Assembly (NCBI RefSeq): GCF_003100395.1
Contig: NZ_CP029210.1
Location: 1,240,001 to 1,304,000 of the forward strand
DNA: 64,000 nucleotides
From: Aquabacterium olei
GTDB taxonomy: Bacteria; Pseudomonadota; Gammaproteobacteria; Burkholderiales; Burkholderiaceae_C
Direction of reading: 5' to 3'
Of the stretch, positions 10,198 through 17,812 are shown one piece after another. Position 1 is the stretch's first letter, and each line of letters opens with the position of its first letter. The position numbers and the translations under genes were made by a program. The notes below the pieces were generated by a model. The model did not search any database, was not told where the DNA came from, and saw only the letters and a program-made list of their open reading frames with translations.

Positions 10198-11136
10198 CTG
10201 ATCAACCGGCGCCAGTCACTGCTGCTTGCCGCGGGCGCCGCGTTGGCCGGAGCGACCCTGCCCCTGCGCGCGGCGGGCGATTCGGTGTGGGTGCTGCCCT
10301 CGGACGCAGGTGGGGCGCACGCCGAAGCGCTGTCTGCGTTGCAGGTGGCCTGGCGCCAGTCGGGCCGGCGCGGTGATCTCATCGTTCTGGAATCGGGGCA
10401 ACTGCCTGCAGAGGGGCATCCCGGCGCTGTGGTCACCCTGGGCAGCAGCGCCTTGCGGCAGGTGCACAGCCGCGCCGAGGCGCAGGCCGACTGGGCCCGC
10501 GTGCCGGTGCTGGCGGCGCTGATCCCGCGTGAGGCCTTCACGGCCATCTGGCGGCGCCCGCCGGCCTGGGTGTCGGCGGTCTATCTGGATCAGCCGCCCG
10601 AGCGCTACATGGAACTCATCCGCAGGGTGTTTCCGAAGTCCACGCGTGTGGGCGTGTTGCTGGGGCCCGATGGCCAGGCCATGCGCCAGGTGCTGGCGGA
10701 AGAGGCCAGTGAGCGCGGTTTGCAGCTGACCCCGGTGACCGTCGGCCATCCCGACATGCTCTACGCCGCGCTGCGCACGGCCCTGGCGGACAGCGACGTG
10801 CTGCTCGTGCTGCCGGACAGCACCGTGGCCGATGCCGGTGCGCTTCAGCGCGTGTTGATCGCGGCGTACCGGCAGCGCATCCCGGTGATCGCCTATTCAC
10901 CTGCCCTGGTTCGGTCCGGGGCAGCCCTTGGTTTGTATGCGAGCCCGGCCCAGGTGGGGCGGCAGGTGGCATCCATGTTGAAGCACGCTCCACAGGCCGC
11001 CAACTGGCCTGCGTCCCGCCTGGCGGATGGTTTCATGATTGCGGCCAACGAACAGGTGTGCCGATCCTTGGGGCTCGATGTGCCGGAGCCCGTTGCACTG
11101 GCCGAACTGATTCGGCGACAGGAGGGTGGGCGGTGA
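10198..11136 (+). CDS. Solitary ABC-type periplasmic binding protein, apparent CTG start
   Basis: A 312-residue protein resembling the ABC_sub_bind (PF04392-like) periplasmic binding fold, with motifs such as LIRRVFPKSTRVGVLLG, SDVLLVLPDST and RIPVIAYSPALVRSGA. No permease or ATPase gene accompanies it. In this frame there is no ATG, GTG or TTG between the in-frame stop at 10180 and a TTG at 10243. A CTG at 10198 gives MINRRQSLLLAAGAALAGAT, a full signal peptide with a twin-arginine-like RRQSLL, and GGAG at 10187-10190 sits seven bases ahead. Starting at the TTG would destroy the signal peptide. The CTG lies one base after the receptor stop, and its own TGA overlaps the next gene's GTG. The binding ligand is unknown; a sensory role is inferred from context. 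Confidence 0.8.
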   Translation: MINRRQSLLLAAGAALAGATLPLRAAGDSVWVLPSDAGGAHAEALSALQVAWRQSGRRGDLIVLESGQLPAEGHPGAVVTLGSSALRQVHSRAEAQADWARVPVLAALIPREAFTAIWRRPPAWVSAVYLDQPPERYMELIRRVFPKSTRVGVLLGPDGQAMRQVLAEEASERGLQLTPVTVGHPDMLYAALRTALADSDVLLVLPDSTVADAGALQRVLIAAYRQRIPVIAYSPALVRSGAALGLYASPAQVGRQVASMLKHAPQAANWPASRLADGFMIAANEQVCRSLGLDVPEPVALAELIRRQEGGR

Positions 11137-12473
11137 GCTTGAGCCTGGGCGGAATGCGCGCACGTCTGTGGATTGCCACGGCGCTGCCGGCGCTGCTGGT
11201 GATCGTGATGCTGGTGATCGGTTTTGCGTACCGGTATGGTGACCGCATGGCCGATGCCCTGACGGACCGGGGCGTGGCCTCGGCGCGTCAGCTCGGCAGT
11301 GCCGCGGAGTTCATGGTGTTCGCCGGCGACCGCGAAGGGCTGGGCCGGCTCGCCGAGGCGGCCATTCGCAACGACGCGCAACTGCACGCAGTGGCCGTGT
11401 ACGACGCCCATGGCCAGCTTCTGGCCTCGGCCGGCAAGCTGGAAGAGGGGCAGCCTTCACTGGGTTCGGCGCTGGACGTGCAACTGGGTGAACGCCTGCG
11501 CGTGGAGTTGCCGATCTACCCCACCATCGCGCCCACCGATGACCTCTACACCCCGACGCCGTCGGCCGGCATTGCCTATGGGCAGGGGGCCCGGCTGGTG
11601 GGCCATGCCGTGCTCGAGGTGTCGCTCGACAGGCTGGCGCAGCAGCAGCGCGAGTTGTTGCTCTGGTCACTCGTCACCGCGGCGGGCGGGCTGGTGCTGG
11701 CCGGTGGGCTGGCGACCCTGCTGGCATCGCGGGTGACGGCGCAGATCACCGCCATCAACGACGTGGTGACCCGGGTCGGTCAAGGCGCGCTGGATGAACG
11801 CATCGACGGGGTGCGCAGCGGCGTGCTGGCCTCGCTGGCAGAAGGCATCAACGCGATGATCGGGCGCATTGCGACCACGCAGGAAGAGCTGCAGTTCCGC
11901 GTCGAGCAGGCGACCCGGGAACTGCGCCATCAGAAGGAGGCCGCAGAGCAAGCGGCCCGAACCGACACGCTGACAGGCACCGCAACACGACTGGCCTTCA
12001 CCGAGGTGGCCGAAGTCGAGATGCAGCGCGCGCTGCGCTACCGCAATGACCTGTCCTTGCTGATGCTCGACCTGGACCACTTCAAGGGCATCAACGACGA
12101 GCACGGCCATGTCACTGGCGATGCGGTGCTCGTGCACTTTGCGCAGACGGTGCAGCAGCAGATCCGCAACATGGACCTGCTGGCGCGGCTGGGCGGCGAA
12201 GAGTTCGTGGTGCTGCTGCCCAACGTCAATGCCGAGCAGGCGGCCGTGCTGGCCGAGCGCATCCGCGGTGCGGTGAGTGAAAGCCGTCTGATGGCCAACG
12301 GCCGGCCGCTGCGCTTCAGCGTCAGCATCGGCGTGGCCCAGTTCGACTGGCGTGAGCTGAGCCTGACGCGCTGGATGTCGCGCGCCGATGCCGCGCTGTA
12401 CCGGGCCAAGGCACAGGGGCGCAATTGCGTGGTGCAGGACAACGGCGGCTGCACACCGGCGGCAGGCGACTGA
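11133..12473 (+). CDS. Membrane diguanylate cyclase (HAMP-GGDEF)
   Basis: Synthesises cyclic di-GMP at the cytoplasmic face of the inner membrane. The GTG at 11133 overlaps the upstream stop (GTGA) and has GGAGGG at 11121-11126, so it is preferred over the open frame from 11058. The 446 residues comprise a first membrane helix (ALPALLVIVMLVIGFAY), a periplasmic sensor of about 140 residues, a second helix (LLLWSLVTAAGGLVLAGGLATLL), a HAMP region, a short coiled coil and a GGDEF domain. The active-site loop reads RLGGEEFVVLLP, and RNMD five residues upstream is a complete inhibitory I-site. The usual TGLxNR segment is altered to TGTATRLAF. It probably receives a signal from the co-encoded binding protein, by analogy to NspS-MbaA in Vibrio; this is inference. 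Confidence 0.92.
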   Translation: MSLSLGGMRARLWIATALPALLVIVMLVIGFAYRYGDRMADALTDRGVASARQLGSAAEFMVFAGDREGLGRLAEAAIRNDAQLHAVAVYDAHGQLLASAGKLEEGQPSLGSALDVQLGERLRVELPIYPTIAPTDDLYTPTPSAGIAYGQGARLVGHAVLEVSLDRLAQQQRELLLWSLVTAAGGLVLAGGLATLLASRVTAQITAINDVVTRVGQGALDERIDGVRSGVLASLAEGINAMIGRIATTQEELQFRVEQATRELRHQKEAAEQAARTDTLTGTATRLAFTEVAEVEMQRALRYRNDLSLLMLDLDHFKGINDEHGHVTGDAVLVHFAQTVQQQIRNMDLLARLGGEEFVVLLPNVNAEQAAVLAERIRGAVSESRLMANGRPLRFSVSIGVAQFDWRELSLTRWMSRADAALYRAKAQGRNCVVQDNGGCTPAAGD

Positions 12474-12514
12474 ACGCTGTCTCTGATGCAGCCGACTGGG
12501 GCCCGGCGTTCAGT

Positions 12515-13201
12515 TCAGCGCTGCACCATCTTCTGCGCCTGCGCGATGAAGGCCGCCGATCCCTTGTCGTCTTCGACCAGGCTCTGCACCTTCACGGGCA
12601 CGGCCACGCCGCGCTGGCAGGCAGGCCGGGCCTTCATGGCATCCAGCCAGCGCTGCAGGTGCGTCAGCCCGTCGACCGATACTCCGGACCAGCGGTGCGT
12701 GCGCACCCAGCACCAGTTGGCGATGTCGGCCACCGACAGGGCATCGCCGGCCAGCCACTCCGTCTGCGCCAGTTGCGCATCGAGCACCTCGAAGAGCCGG
12801 CGCGACTCGTTCTGATACCGGTCGATGGCGGGCTGGATTTTTTCAGGGAAGTAGCGGAAAAACACGTTCGCCTGGCCCATCATCGGCCCGACGCCCCCCA
12901 TCTGGAACATCAGCCACTGCATGACGCGCGAGCGGCCCTTGACGTCGCTCGGCATCAGCACGCCGGTCTTTTCCGCCAGGTAGACCAGGATGGCACCCGA
13001 TTCGAACACCGCGAAGTCGTCGGCTTCCCGGTCGACGATGACCGGGATCCGTCCGTTGGGGTTGAGCTTCAGGAACCACGGCTGCTTCTGTTCGCCCGAG
13101 GCGAGGTCGATGGGGTGCACCGTGTAAGGCAGGCCCATCTCTTCGAGTGCCACGGAAACCTTGTGCCCATTGGGCGTGGCGGCGGTGTACAGATCGATCA
13201 T
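12515..13201 (-). CDS. Glutathione S-transferase (YfcG/Nu-class-like)
   Basis: A 228-residue cytoplasmic glutathione-dependent transferase or disulfide reductase. The thioredoxin-like N-terminal domain begins [21 protein letters not shown], and the glutathione-binding cis-Pro and Glu-Ser region reads GRIPVIVD then [14 protein letters not shown]. The helical C-terminal domain carries [18 protein letters not shown]. The TPNGHKV and [17 protein letters not shown] segments are typical of the YfcG/YghU-like group, which can reduce disulfides. It lies two bases after a second transferase gene and convergent to the diguanylate cyclase gene. The physiological substrate is not evident. Confidence 0.9.
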   Translation of the reverse strand: MIDLYTAATPNGHKVSVALEEMGLPYTVHPIDLASGEQKQPWFLKLNPNGRIPVIVDREADDFAVFESGAILVYLAEKTGVLMPSDVKGRSRVMQWLMFQMGGVGPMMGQANVFFRYFPEKIQPAIDRYQNESRRLFEVLDAQLAQTEWLAGDALSVADIANWCWVRTHRWSGVSVDGLTHLQRWLDAMKARPACQRGVAVPVKVQSLVEDDKGSAAFIAQAQKMVQR

Positions 13202-13203
13202 GG

Positions 13204-13836
13204 TCAGGCTTTCAGGCTGGGCCGCTCGGCCAGCGCCGCGCGCCAGCGTGCGAGGTGGGGATGGGCCTCACCCGGCTTGAAGCGGATGATGCGTGCAAAG
13301 TCGACCAGCACCACGGCGGTGATGTCGGCCAGCGTGAAATGGTCGGTCGCGATGAAGTTGCGGTCGGCCAGATGCGTGTTCAGCGTGTCGAAGAAGCGCA
13401 GCGCGCGGGCCAGGCCGCGGGCTCCCAGCTCCGGGATCTGTGGCACCGCGGCCTCGCCGGTCAGGGCCCGGTCCTTCATCGCGGGGCTCGTGTTGCGGAA
13501 GGCTTCGGCCACGGCAAGCATCCCTTCGAATTCCAGCCGCGCGTTCCAGCTGGCCACCTGCGCCTTCTCGATGGGCGTGCGACCCAGCATCGGCGGCGCC
13601 GGGTAGGCCGCTTCGGCCCAGGCCCAGATGGCGGCGTTGTCGGGCAGCACGGTGCCGTCGTCCAGCTTCAGGGCGGGCACGGTGCACTGCGGGTTGAGTG
13701 TCCGGAAGGCCTCGCCCAGTTGCTCACCTCGCACCAGGTCGATCTGCACCGTGTGATGCGGAATGCCTTTTTCAGCCAGCAGGATGCGGGCGCGGCGGGG
13801 GCTGGGCGCCGTGGCGCAGTCGTAGAGCGTGATCAT
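13204..13836 (-). CDS. Glutathione S-transferase family protein
   Basis: A second, distinct glutathione S-transferase of 210 residues. It starts [24 protein letters not shown] and has the binding motif [22 protein letters not shown]. The C-terminal helical domain contains the conserved [15 protein letters not shown]. In the first domain the Cys of [12 protein letters not shown] occupies the usual catalytic Ser/Cys/Tyr area. The reading frame stays open into cydB, but a start there would overlap that gene; the ATG at 13836 is preferred, and one at 13845 would add three residues. It sits between cydB and the other transferase on the same strand and may share their transcript. Confidence 0.87.
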   Translation of the reverse strand: MITLYDCATAPSPRRARILLAEKGIPHHTVQIDLVRGEQLGEAFRTLNPQCTVPALKLDDGTVLPDNAAIWAWAEAAYPAPPMLGRTPIEKAQVASWNARLEFEGMLAVAEAFRNTSPAMKDRALTGEAAVPQIPELGARGLARALRFFDTLNTHLADRNFIATDHFTLADITAVVLVDFARIIRFKPGEAHPHLARWRAALAERPSLKA

Positions 13837-13892
13837 GCGAAGCATCGTGCCGGATGCCGCGCACCCGGCCCATGCGGGATACACCCCATGGC

Positions 13893-14900
13893 TCACCCGT
13901 AGGTGATGCCGCTCGTCTTGCCGCCGAACACGCGATAGACGAACACCGTGTAGCCCGCGATCGCCGGCAGGCTGATGGCGGTGCCCACGAGGATGATCTT
14001 GAGCGACGACGGTGCGCTTGCGACCTCCCACACCGTGAGCCGGTCGAGCAGCACATAGGGGTACAGGCTGTAGGCCAGCCCGAAGGCCCCGAGCACCAGC
14101 ACACTGACGGCCAGCACGAGCGGCAGCCACGCGAGCCGGGCCTGCGGCCCACGGATGCGATGCGAGTTCAGCAGCCCGCGCAGCGCCACTAGGGCCATGC
14201 CCGCCATCAGGGGCACGGGCAGCAGGGCCAGCAGGTTGGGCAAGGTGAACCAGCGCCCGGCCACCGTGGGACTGACCAGCGGCGTGGCGATCGACACGAG
14301 CGCGAGGGCCAGCACCAGGCCCGGCCAGGCGATCTTGGCCCAGCGCACCGCGCGCTCCTGCAAGGCTCCGTCCGTCTTGAGGATGAGCCAGCAGGCGCCC
14401 AGCAGCACATAGGCCGCCGGCACCGCGATCGCCACCCCGGCGGCGAACGCCAGCGCCATCGGCCCTTCGGCCAGCCCTGTGACGTAGCGGCCCAGCATCC
14501 AGCCCTGCGCCAGCGACGCCAGCAGCGAGCCCGCAAAGAAGGCGGCGTTCCAGAGTGGCTTCTGCTGGGCGCGGGCCTTGACCCGGAAGTCGAAGGCCAC
14601 GCCGCGCAGGATCAGACCCAGCAGCATCAACGCCACCGGGATGTACAGCGCCTGCAGGATCACCCCGTGCGCCTTCGGGAAGGCGATGAGCAGCAGGCCG
14701 ACGCCGAGCACCAGCCAGGTCTCGTTGGCGTCCCAGAACGGGCCGATGGAGGAGACCATCTGGTCGCGCTCGGCGTCGTCGTGCGCACGCGGCAGCAGCA
14801 TCCCGACGCCGAGGTCATAGCCATCGAGCGCCACGTAGGCCAGCATGGACACGCCCATCAGCAGCCAGAACAGCACGGGCAGAAAGGTATCGAAGTCCAT
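13893..14900 (-). CDS. cydB: Cytochrome bd ubiquinol oxidase subunit II
   Basis: Subunit II of the bd-type terminal oxidase, a 335-residue inner-membrane protein with about nine hydrophobic segments. The N-terminus reads FDTFLPVLFWLLMGVSMLAY and is followed by the family signature ALDGYDLGVGMLLP and FWDANETWLVLGVG. It lies one base after the cydA stop, so the two are coupled. After the stop I looked for a small cydX-like frame (about 30-40 residues, one helix) and saw none before the transferase gene. Confidence 0.96.
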   Translation of the reverse strand: MDFDTFLPVLFWLLMGVSMLAYVALDGYDLGVGMLLPRAHDDAERDQMVSSIGPFWDANETWLVLGVGLLLIAFPKAHGVILQALYIPVALMLLGLILRGVAFDFRVKARAQQKPLWNAAFFAGSLLASLAQGWMLGRYVTGLAEGPMALAFAAGVAIAVPAAYVLLGACWLILKTDGALQERAVRWAKIAWPGLVLALALVSIATPLVSPTVAGRWFTLPNLLALLPVPLMAGMALVALRGLLNSHRIRGPQARLAWLPLVLAVSVLVLGAFGLAYSLYPYVLLDRLTVWEVASAPSSLKIILVGTAISLPAIAGYTVFVYRVFGGKTSGITYG

Positions 14901-14901
14901 G

Positions 14902-16287
14902 TCAGGCTCCTTGCTGGACCAGGCCCTGCTCGGGCGTCATGCCGGGCACGATGGGGTCGGGGCCCGCGGCATCCAGCGGCTTGCTGGCCAGATAGCGCAA
15001 CACCGCGATGTAGGCCAGCAGCAGCCCGACATAGAGCACGAGGTAGCCCCCCAGACTGCAGGCGACGGTGGCGGCGGGCGTGGTGGTCACCAGGTCGGCG
15101 GTGTGCAGCACGCCGTACACCAGATAGGGCTGGCGGCCCACCTCGGTGACATACCAGCCGGCCACGGTGGCCACCCAGCCCGAGAAGGTCATCAGCGCCA
15201 GGGCCCGCCACAGCCACCGGGGCCCGGTGGCCTCGGTGCGCCACCCGGTGCGGCGCAGGCGCCACCAGGCCAGCCAGCTGACGGCCAGCATCAGCATGCC
15301 GGTGGCGACCATGATGCGGAAGGCAAAGAACACGGGCTTGACCGGCGGGTGGGCGCCTTCAAACGCCGAGAGGCCCTGGATCTCGCCATCCAGTTCGTGC
15401 GTGAGGATGAGCGAGCCCAGCCGCGGGATGCCGATGGCCCAGTCATGACGCTGCTCGGCCTCGTTGGGCCAGGCCATGAGCAGCAGCGGGGCGCCGCGCT
15501 CGGTATGCCAGATGCCTTCCATCGCAGCGATCTTGGCCGGCTGGTGCTTCAGGGTGTTCAGGCCGTGCAGGTCACCGGCCAGGATCTGGATCGGAATCAG
15601 CACCGCAGCCAGCGTCACGCCCAGGCGCAGCACCTTGGGCGTGGCGGCGTTGGCCCGGCCGCGCAACACCTGGCTGGCTGCCAGACCGGCCAGCAGAAAG
15701 GCCACCGTCAGGCCCGACGCCAGCAGCATGTGTGTCAGCCGGTACGGAAAACTGGGGTTGAAGACCACCGCCAGCCAGTCGACCGCGTGCACCTCACCGT
15801 TGATCAGCGTGTGCCCCTGCGGCGTCTGCATCCACGAGTTCAGGCTGAGGATCCAGAACGCGCTCATCGTGGTGCCGAAGGCCACCAGGAAGTTGGCCAC
15901 CAGATGCATGCGCTCACTGACCCGGCCATGGCCGAACAGCATCACGCCGAGGAAGGTGGCTTCCAGGAAGAAGGCGGTCAGCACCTCGTAGCCCAGCAAG
16001 GGCCCGGCAATGTTGCCGGCGCGAGCCATGAAGCCCGGCCAGTTGGTGCCGAACTGGAAGCTCATGGTCACGCCACTGACCACGCCCAGCGCGAAGGTGA
16101 GAGCGAACACCTTGGTCCACAGCCGCCAGGCACCCAGCCAGGCCGTGTGGCCGGTACGCAGCCAGCGCCATCGCATGAACAGCAGCACCCAGCCCAGGGC
16201 GATGCTGATGGTGGGAAACAGGATGTGGAAGGTGATGTTGGCCGCGAATTGCAGCCGCGAGAGCAGCAGGGTGTCGAGGGCGTCCAT
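14902..16287 (-). CDS. cydA: Cytochrome bd ubiquinol oxidase subunit I (short Q-loop, CIO-like)
   Basis: Subunit I binds the three haems and oxidises quinol, reducing oxygen with high affinity. The product has 461 residues, about 60 fewer than E. coli CydA, matching the short Q-loop CIO group. His21 in FHILFPTISIALGWVLL corresponds to the conserved N-terminal haem ligand. The segment GWYVTEVGRQPYLVYGVLHTADL is the CioA-type version of the GRQPW motif. Nine or so membrane helices are visible. It follows the GbsR/MarR-type regulator by four bases and leads into cydB. Cyanide resistance would be expected of this group but cannot be shown from sequence. Confidence 0.95.
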   Translation of the reverse strand: MDALDTLLLSRLQFAANITFHILFPTISIALGWVLLFMRWRWLRTGHTAWLGAWRLWTKVFALTFALGVVSGVTMSFQFGTNWPGFMARAGNIAGPLLGYEVLTAFFLEATFLGVMLFGHGRVSERMHLVANFLVAFGTTMSAFWILSLNSWMQTPQGHTLINGEVHAVDWLAVVFNPSFPYRLTHMLLASGLTVAFLLAGLAASQVLRGRANAATPKVLRLGVTLAAVLIPIQILAGDLHGLNTLKHQPAKIAAMEGIWHTERGAPLLLMAWPNEAEQRHDWAIGIPRLGSLILTHELDGEIQGLSAFEGAHPPVKPVFFAFRIMVATGMLMLAVSWLAWWRLRRTGWRTEATGPRWLWRALALMTFSGWVATVAGWYVTEVGRQPYLVYGVLHTADLVTTTPAATVACSLGGYLVLYVGLLLAYIAVLRYLASKPLDAAGPDPIVPGMTPEQGLVQQGA

Positions 16288-16291
16288 GGTG

Positions 16292-16855
16292 TCACTCCGG
16301 GTCGCGTTGTCCGGCTACCTTGAGATGGCCGGTGAACTCCAGCAAACGGCCGACCTTCGCGCCCAGTTTCATGAGCTGCGCCAGGGTGCGCGCGTCCATG
16401 CGCTGCACGTCGTCGAACCAGGTCATCATCAGCTCGATCAGGTCGTGCATGCCCTGCATGCGCTCCTGGGCGACGCGGTCGTCGTCCGTGGTGGGGGCGG
16501 CCATCAGCGCACCGCGCAGCATGGTGAGGGTGGGCTCCACCTCGCGTCGGCGCCGTTCCTCGGCCAGCGTACGGAAGATCTCCCACGCGTCGGACGGGGC
16601 CTCGAAGTATTCGCGCCGGTCGCCCGGCAGGTGCTTGAGCCGCACCAGGCGCCACGATTGAAGCTCCTTGAGCCCCATGCTGACGTTGGAGCGACTGAAG
16701 GCGAGGGCTTCGGTCAGGTCATCGGCGTTCAACGGCCGGGGCGACAGGTAGATCAGCGCGTAGATCTGACCGACGGTGCGGTTGATGCCCCAGCGGCTGC
16801 CCATCTCTCCGAAGTGGGCGACAAAGCTGGCGACGAGGGGCGACATGGTGCTCAT
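16292..16855 (-). CDS. GbsR/MarR-family transcriptional regulator of cydAB
   Basis: A 187-residue winged-helix regulator. The N-terminal part FVAHFGEMGSRWGINRTVGQIYALIYL and the helix-turn-helix ADDLTEALAFSRSNVSMGLKEL are characteristic of the GbsR branch of the MarR family. The gene ends four bases before cydA on the same strand, so it very likely controls the oxidase operon. A start at 16924 is open, but the ATG at 16855 (MSTMSPLV) better fits the domain; 16846 is also possible. An AT-rich inverted repeat at 16900-16919, 45 bases upstream of the ATG, is a candidate operator for autoregulation. The inducer is unknown. Confidence 0.88.
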   Translation of the reverse strand: MSTMSPLVASFVAHFGEMGSRWGINRTVGQIYALIYLSPRPLNADDLTEALAFSRSNVSMGLKELQSWRLVRLKHLPGDRREYFEAPSDAWEIFRTLAEERRRREVEPTLTMLRGALMAAPTTDDDRVAQERMQGMHDLIELMMTWFDDVQRMDARTLAQLMKLGAKVGRLLEFTGHLKVAGQRDPE

Positions 16856-16899
16856 GAGGGGAAGAGGGAAGCGAGGGGTGAGGGCATTCTGTTTCGTGA

Positions 16900-16919
16900 T
16901 TTTCAGAAAATCCTGAAAA
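16900..16919. promoter_or_regulatory. Inverted repeat, candidate operator of the cyd regulator
   Basis: Arms TTTTCAG (16900-16906) and CTGAAAA (16913-16919) form a perfect 7-base inverted repeat with a 6-base spacer AAAATC. The stretch is strikingly AT-rich compared with its surroundings and lies upstream of the regulator-cydA-cydB operon. Its function as a GbsR/MarR-type operator is inferred from position and symmetry. Confidence 0.55.
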
Positions 16920-17065
16920 CACAAAATTGACCGCGCGAAATGGAGGGGTTAAACGGCAAGCGGTGGGGGCCCTGCGCGCCCGGTGTTTTTTTGTGAACGA
17001 CCTGTCATCCGGCTGCCGGGGTGCCACGTTGTAGAGACACCGTAGCAAGTGGAAGCCCTCGTTCC

Positions 17066-17371
17066 ATGAACCGTCACACCGAGCAACAGCTGCTGAATTT
17101 CTGCGCCGCCCAGCATGGCCGCTTCAATGCCCAGGCCTGGGACACGCTGGAAGGCGTCTCGCCCGAACAGAAGGCTTGTGCCATGCTGCTTCTGGCCCAC
17201 GCCCGCTGGTATGGCCGTCAGCAGGAGATGCAGTCCCTCGTGGGCGAGCCAAGCCGGCCCCAGGCCGCCGGTCGCCTGAGCGAGCTGGCCAGCCGCGCTG
17301 GCTTCAATTGCGGGCGTTTCGCCCAGCGTCTTCAGGCCCGTCTCTGGTCCAGCACCGAACCGAAGCGCTGA
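17066..17371 (+). CDS. Small conserved-looking hypothetical protein
   Basis: A 101-residue protein starting MNRHTEQQLLNFCAAQHGRFNAQ. I do not recognise a named family. It is predicted soluble and helical, rich in Ala, Arg and Gln, with no signal peptide or membrane segment. Codon use and GC content match neighbouring genes, and the ATG at 17066 opens the more plausible sequence; the frame extends to 17021 with an Arg/Ser-rich, non-conserved-looking lead. It is divergent from the cyd regulator and is followed by an inverted repeat containing a DnaA-box-like sequence. Confidence 0.6.
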   Translation: MNRHTEQQLLNFCAAQHGRFNAQAWDTLEGVSPEQKACAMLLLAHARWYGRQQEMQSLVGEPSRPQAAGRLSELASRAGFNCGRFAQRLQARLWSSTEPKR

Positions 17372-17380
17372 GGCGCGACG

Positions 17381-17409
17381 GACTTATCCCCGCTTCCTGT
17401 GGATAAGTC
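17381..17409. repeat. Perfect 9-base inverted repeat containing a DnaA box
   Basis: GACTTATCC (17381-17389) and GGATAAGTC (17401-17409) are perfect inverted arms separated by 11 bases. Bases 17398-17406 read TGTGGATAA, the exact complement of the DnaA box TTATCCACA, and the left arm contains a near-match TTATCCCCG. It lies 10 bases after the stop of the preceding gene, so it may instead act as a transcript-end hairpin, although no T-run follows. Confidence 0.6.
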
Positions 17410-17493
17410 TGTTGGGAAGCCTTGAGCAAACGTCCCCCACCCTGGGAAGCCCGTTGGTCTGCCTCTAAATGTGGCAGTTCCGTGAAGCCGGCG

Positions 17494-17730
17494 TCAACGA
17501 TCGGCCGGGGTCGCAGCGGGGAGCCCACCTGCGGTGGCACACCGTTGGCAGATGCAGGCCAGGCCGCGTTTGTCGCGCGGCACGCGGGCCAGCAGTGCCG
17601 GGCTGAAAGCCACCGATTTGCACCAGCAGGGGGCGTCCAGCGACCGGGCGCCGGACAAGGCGCAGCCGTTGGGCCCGCCGCACAGGGGGCACACGGCGTC
17701 GTTCATGGCGTCAGCGGTCGGCGGCTTCAT
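17494..17730 (-). CDS. Cysteine-rich CWC family protein
   Basis: A 78-residue protein with the pattern CPLCGGPNGCA, then PCWCKSVAFSPALLARVP, then LACICQRCA. This is the cysteine-rich CWC domain family, small probable metal-binding proteins of unknown function found in many proteobacteria. Seven to nine cysteines are arranged as CxxC, CWC and CxxC clusters. The ATG at 17730 (MKPPTADAM) is chosen; ATGs at 17763 and 17706 are alternatives, the last placing the first CxxC near the N-terminus. It sits downstream of, and on the same strand as, the HDOD gene. Confidence 0.78.
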   Translation of the reverse strand: MKPPTADAMNDAVCPLCGGPNGCALSGARSLDAPCWCKSVAFSPALLARVPRDKRGLACICQRCATAGGLPAATPADR

Positions 17731-17812
17731 CGCAGGCTGTCGGGTGTCAGGGGCTGAGAGCACGCAGTGTCCGCGCCGGTTCTCGGTGCGTCCACCCGCG
17801 AAAACACCTGCC

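Noticed and set aside
13836..13892. cydX-like small gene after cydB
   Set aside because: No frame with a start, one helix and about 30-40 codons fits between cydB and the transferase.
13204..14130. 308-codon version of the second glutathione S-transferase
   Set aside because: Upstream part lies in cydB; transferase homology starts at MITLYD (13836).
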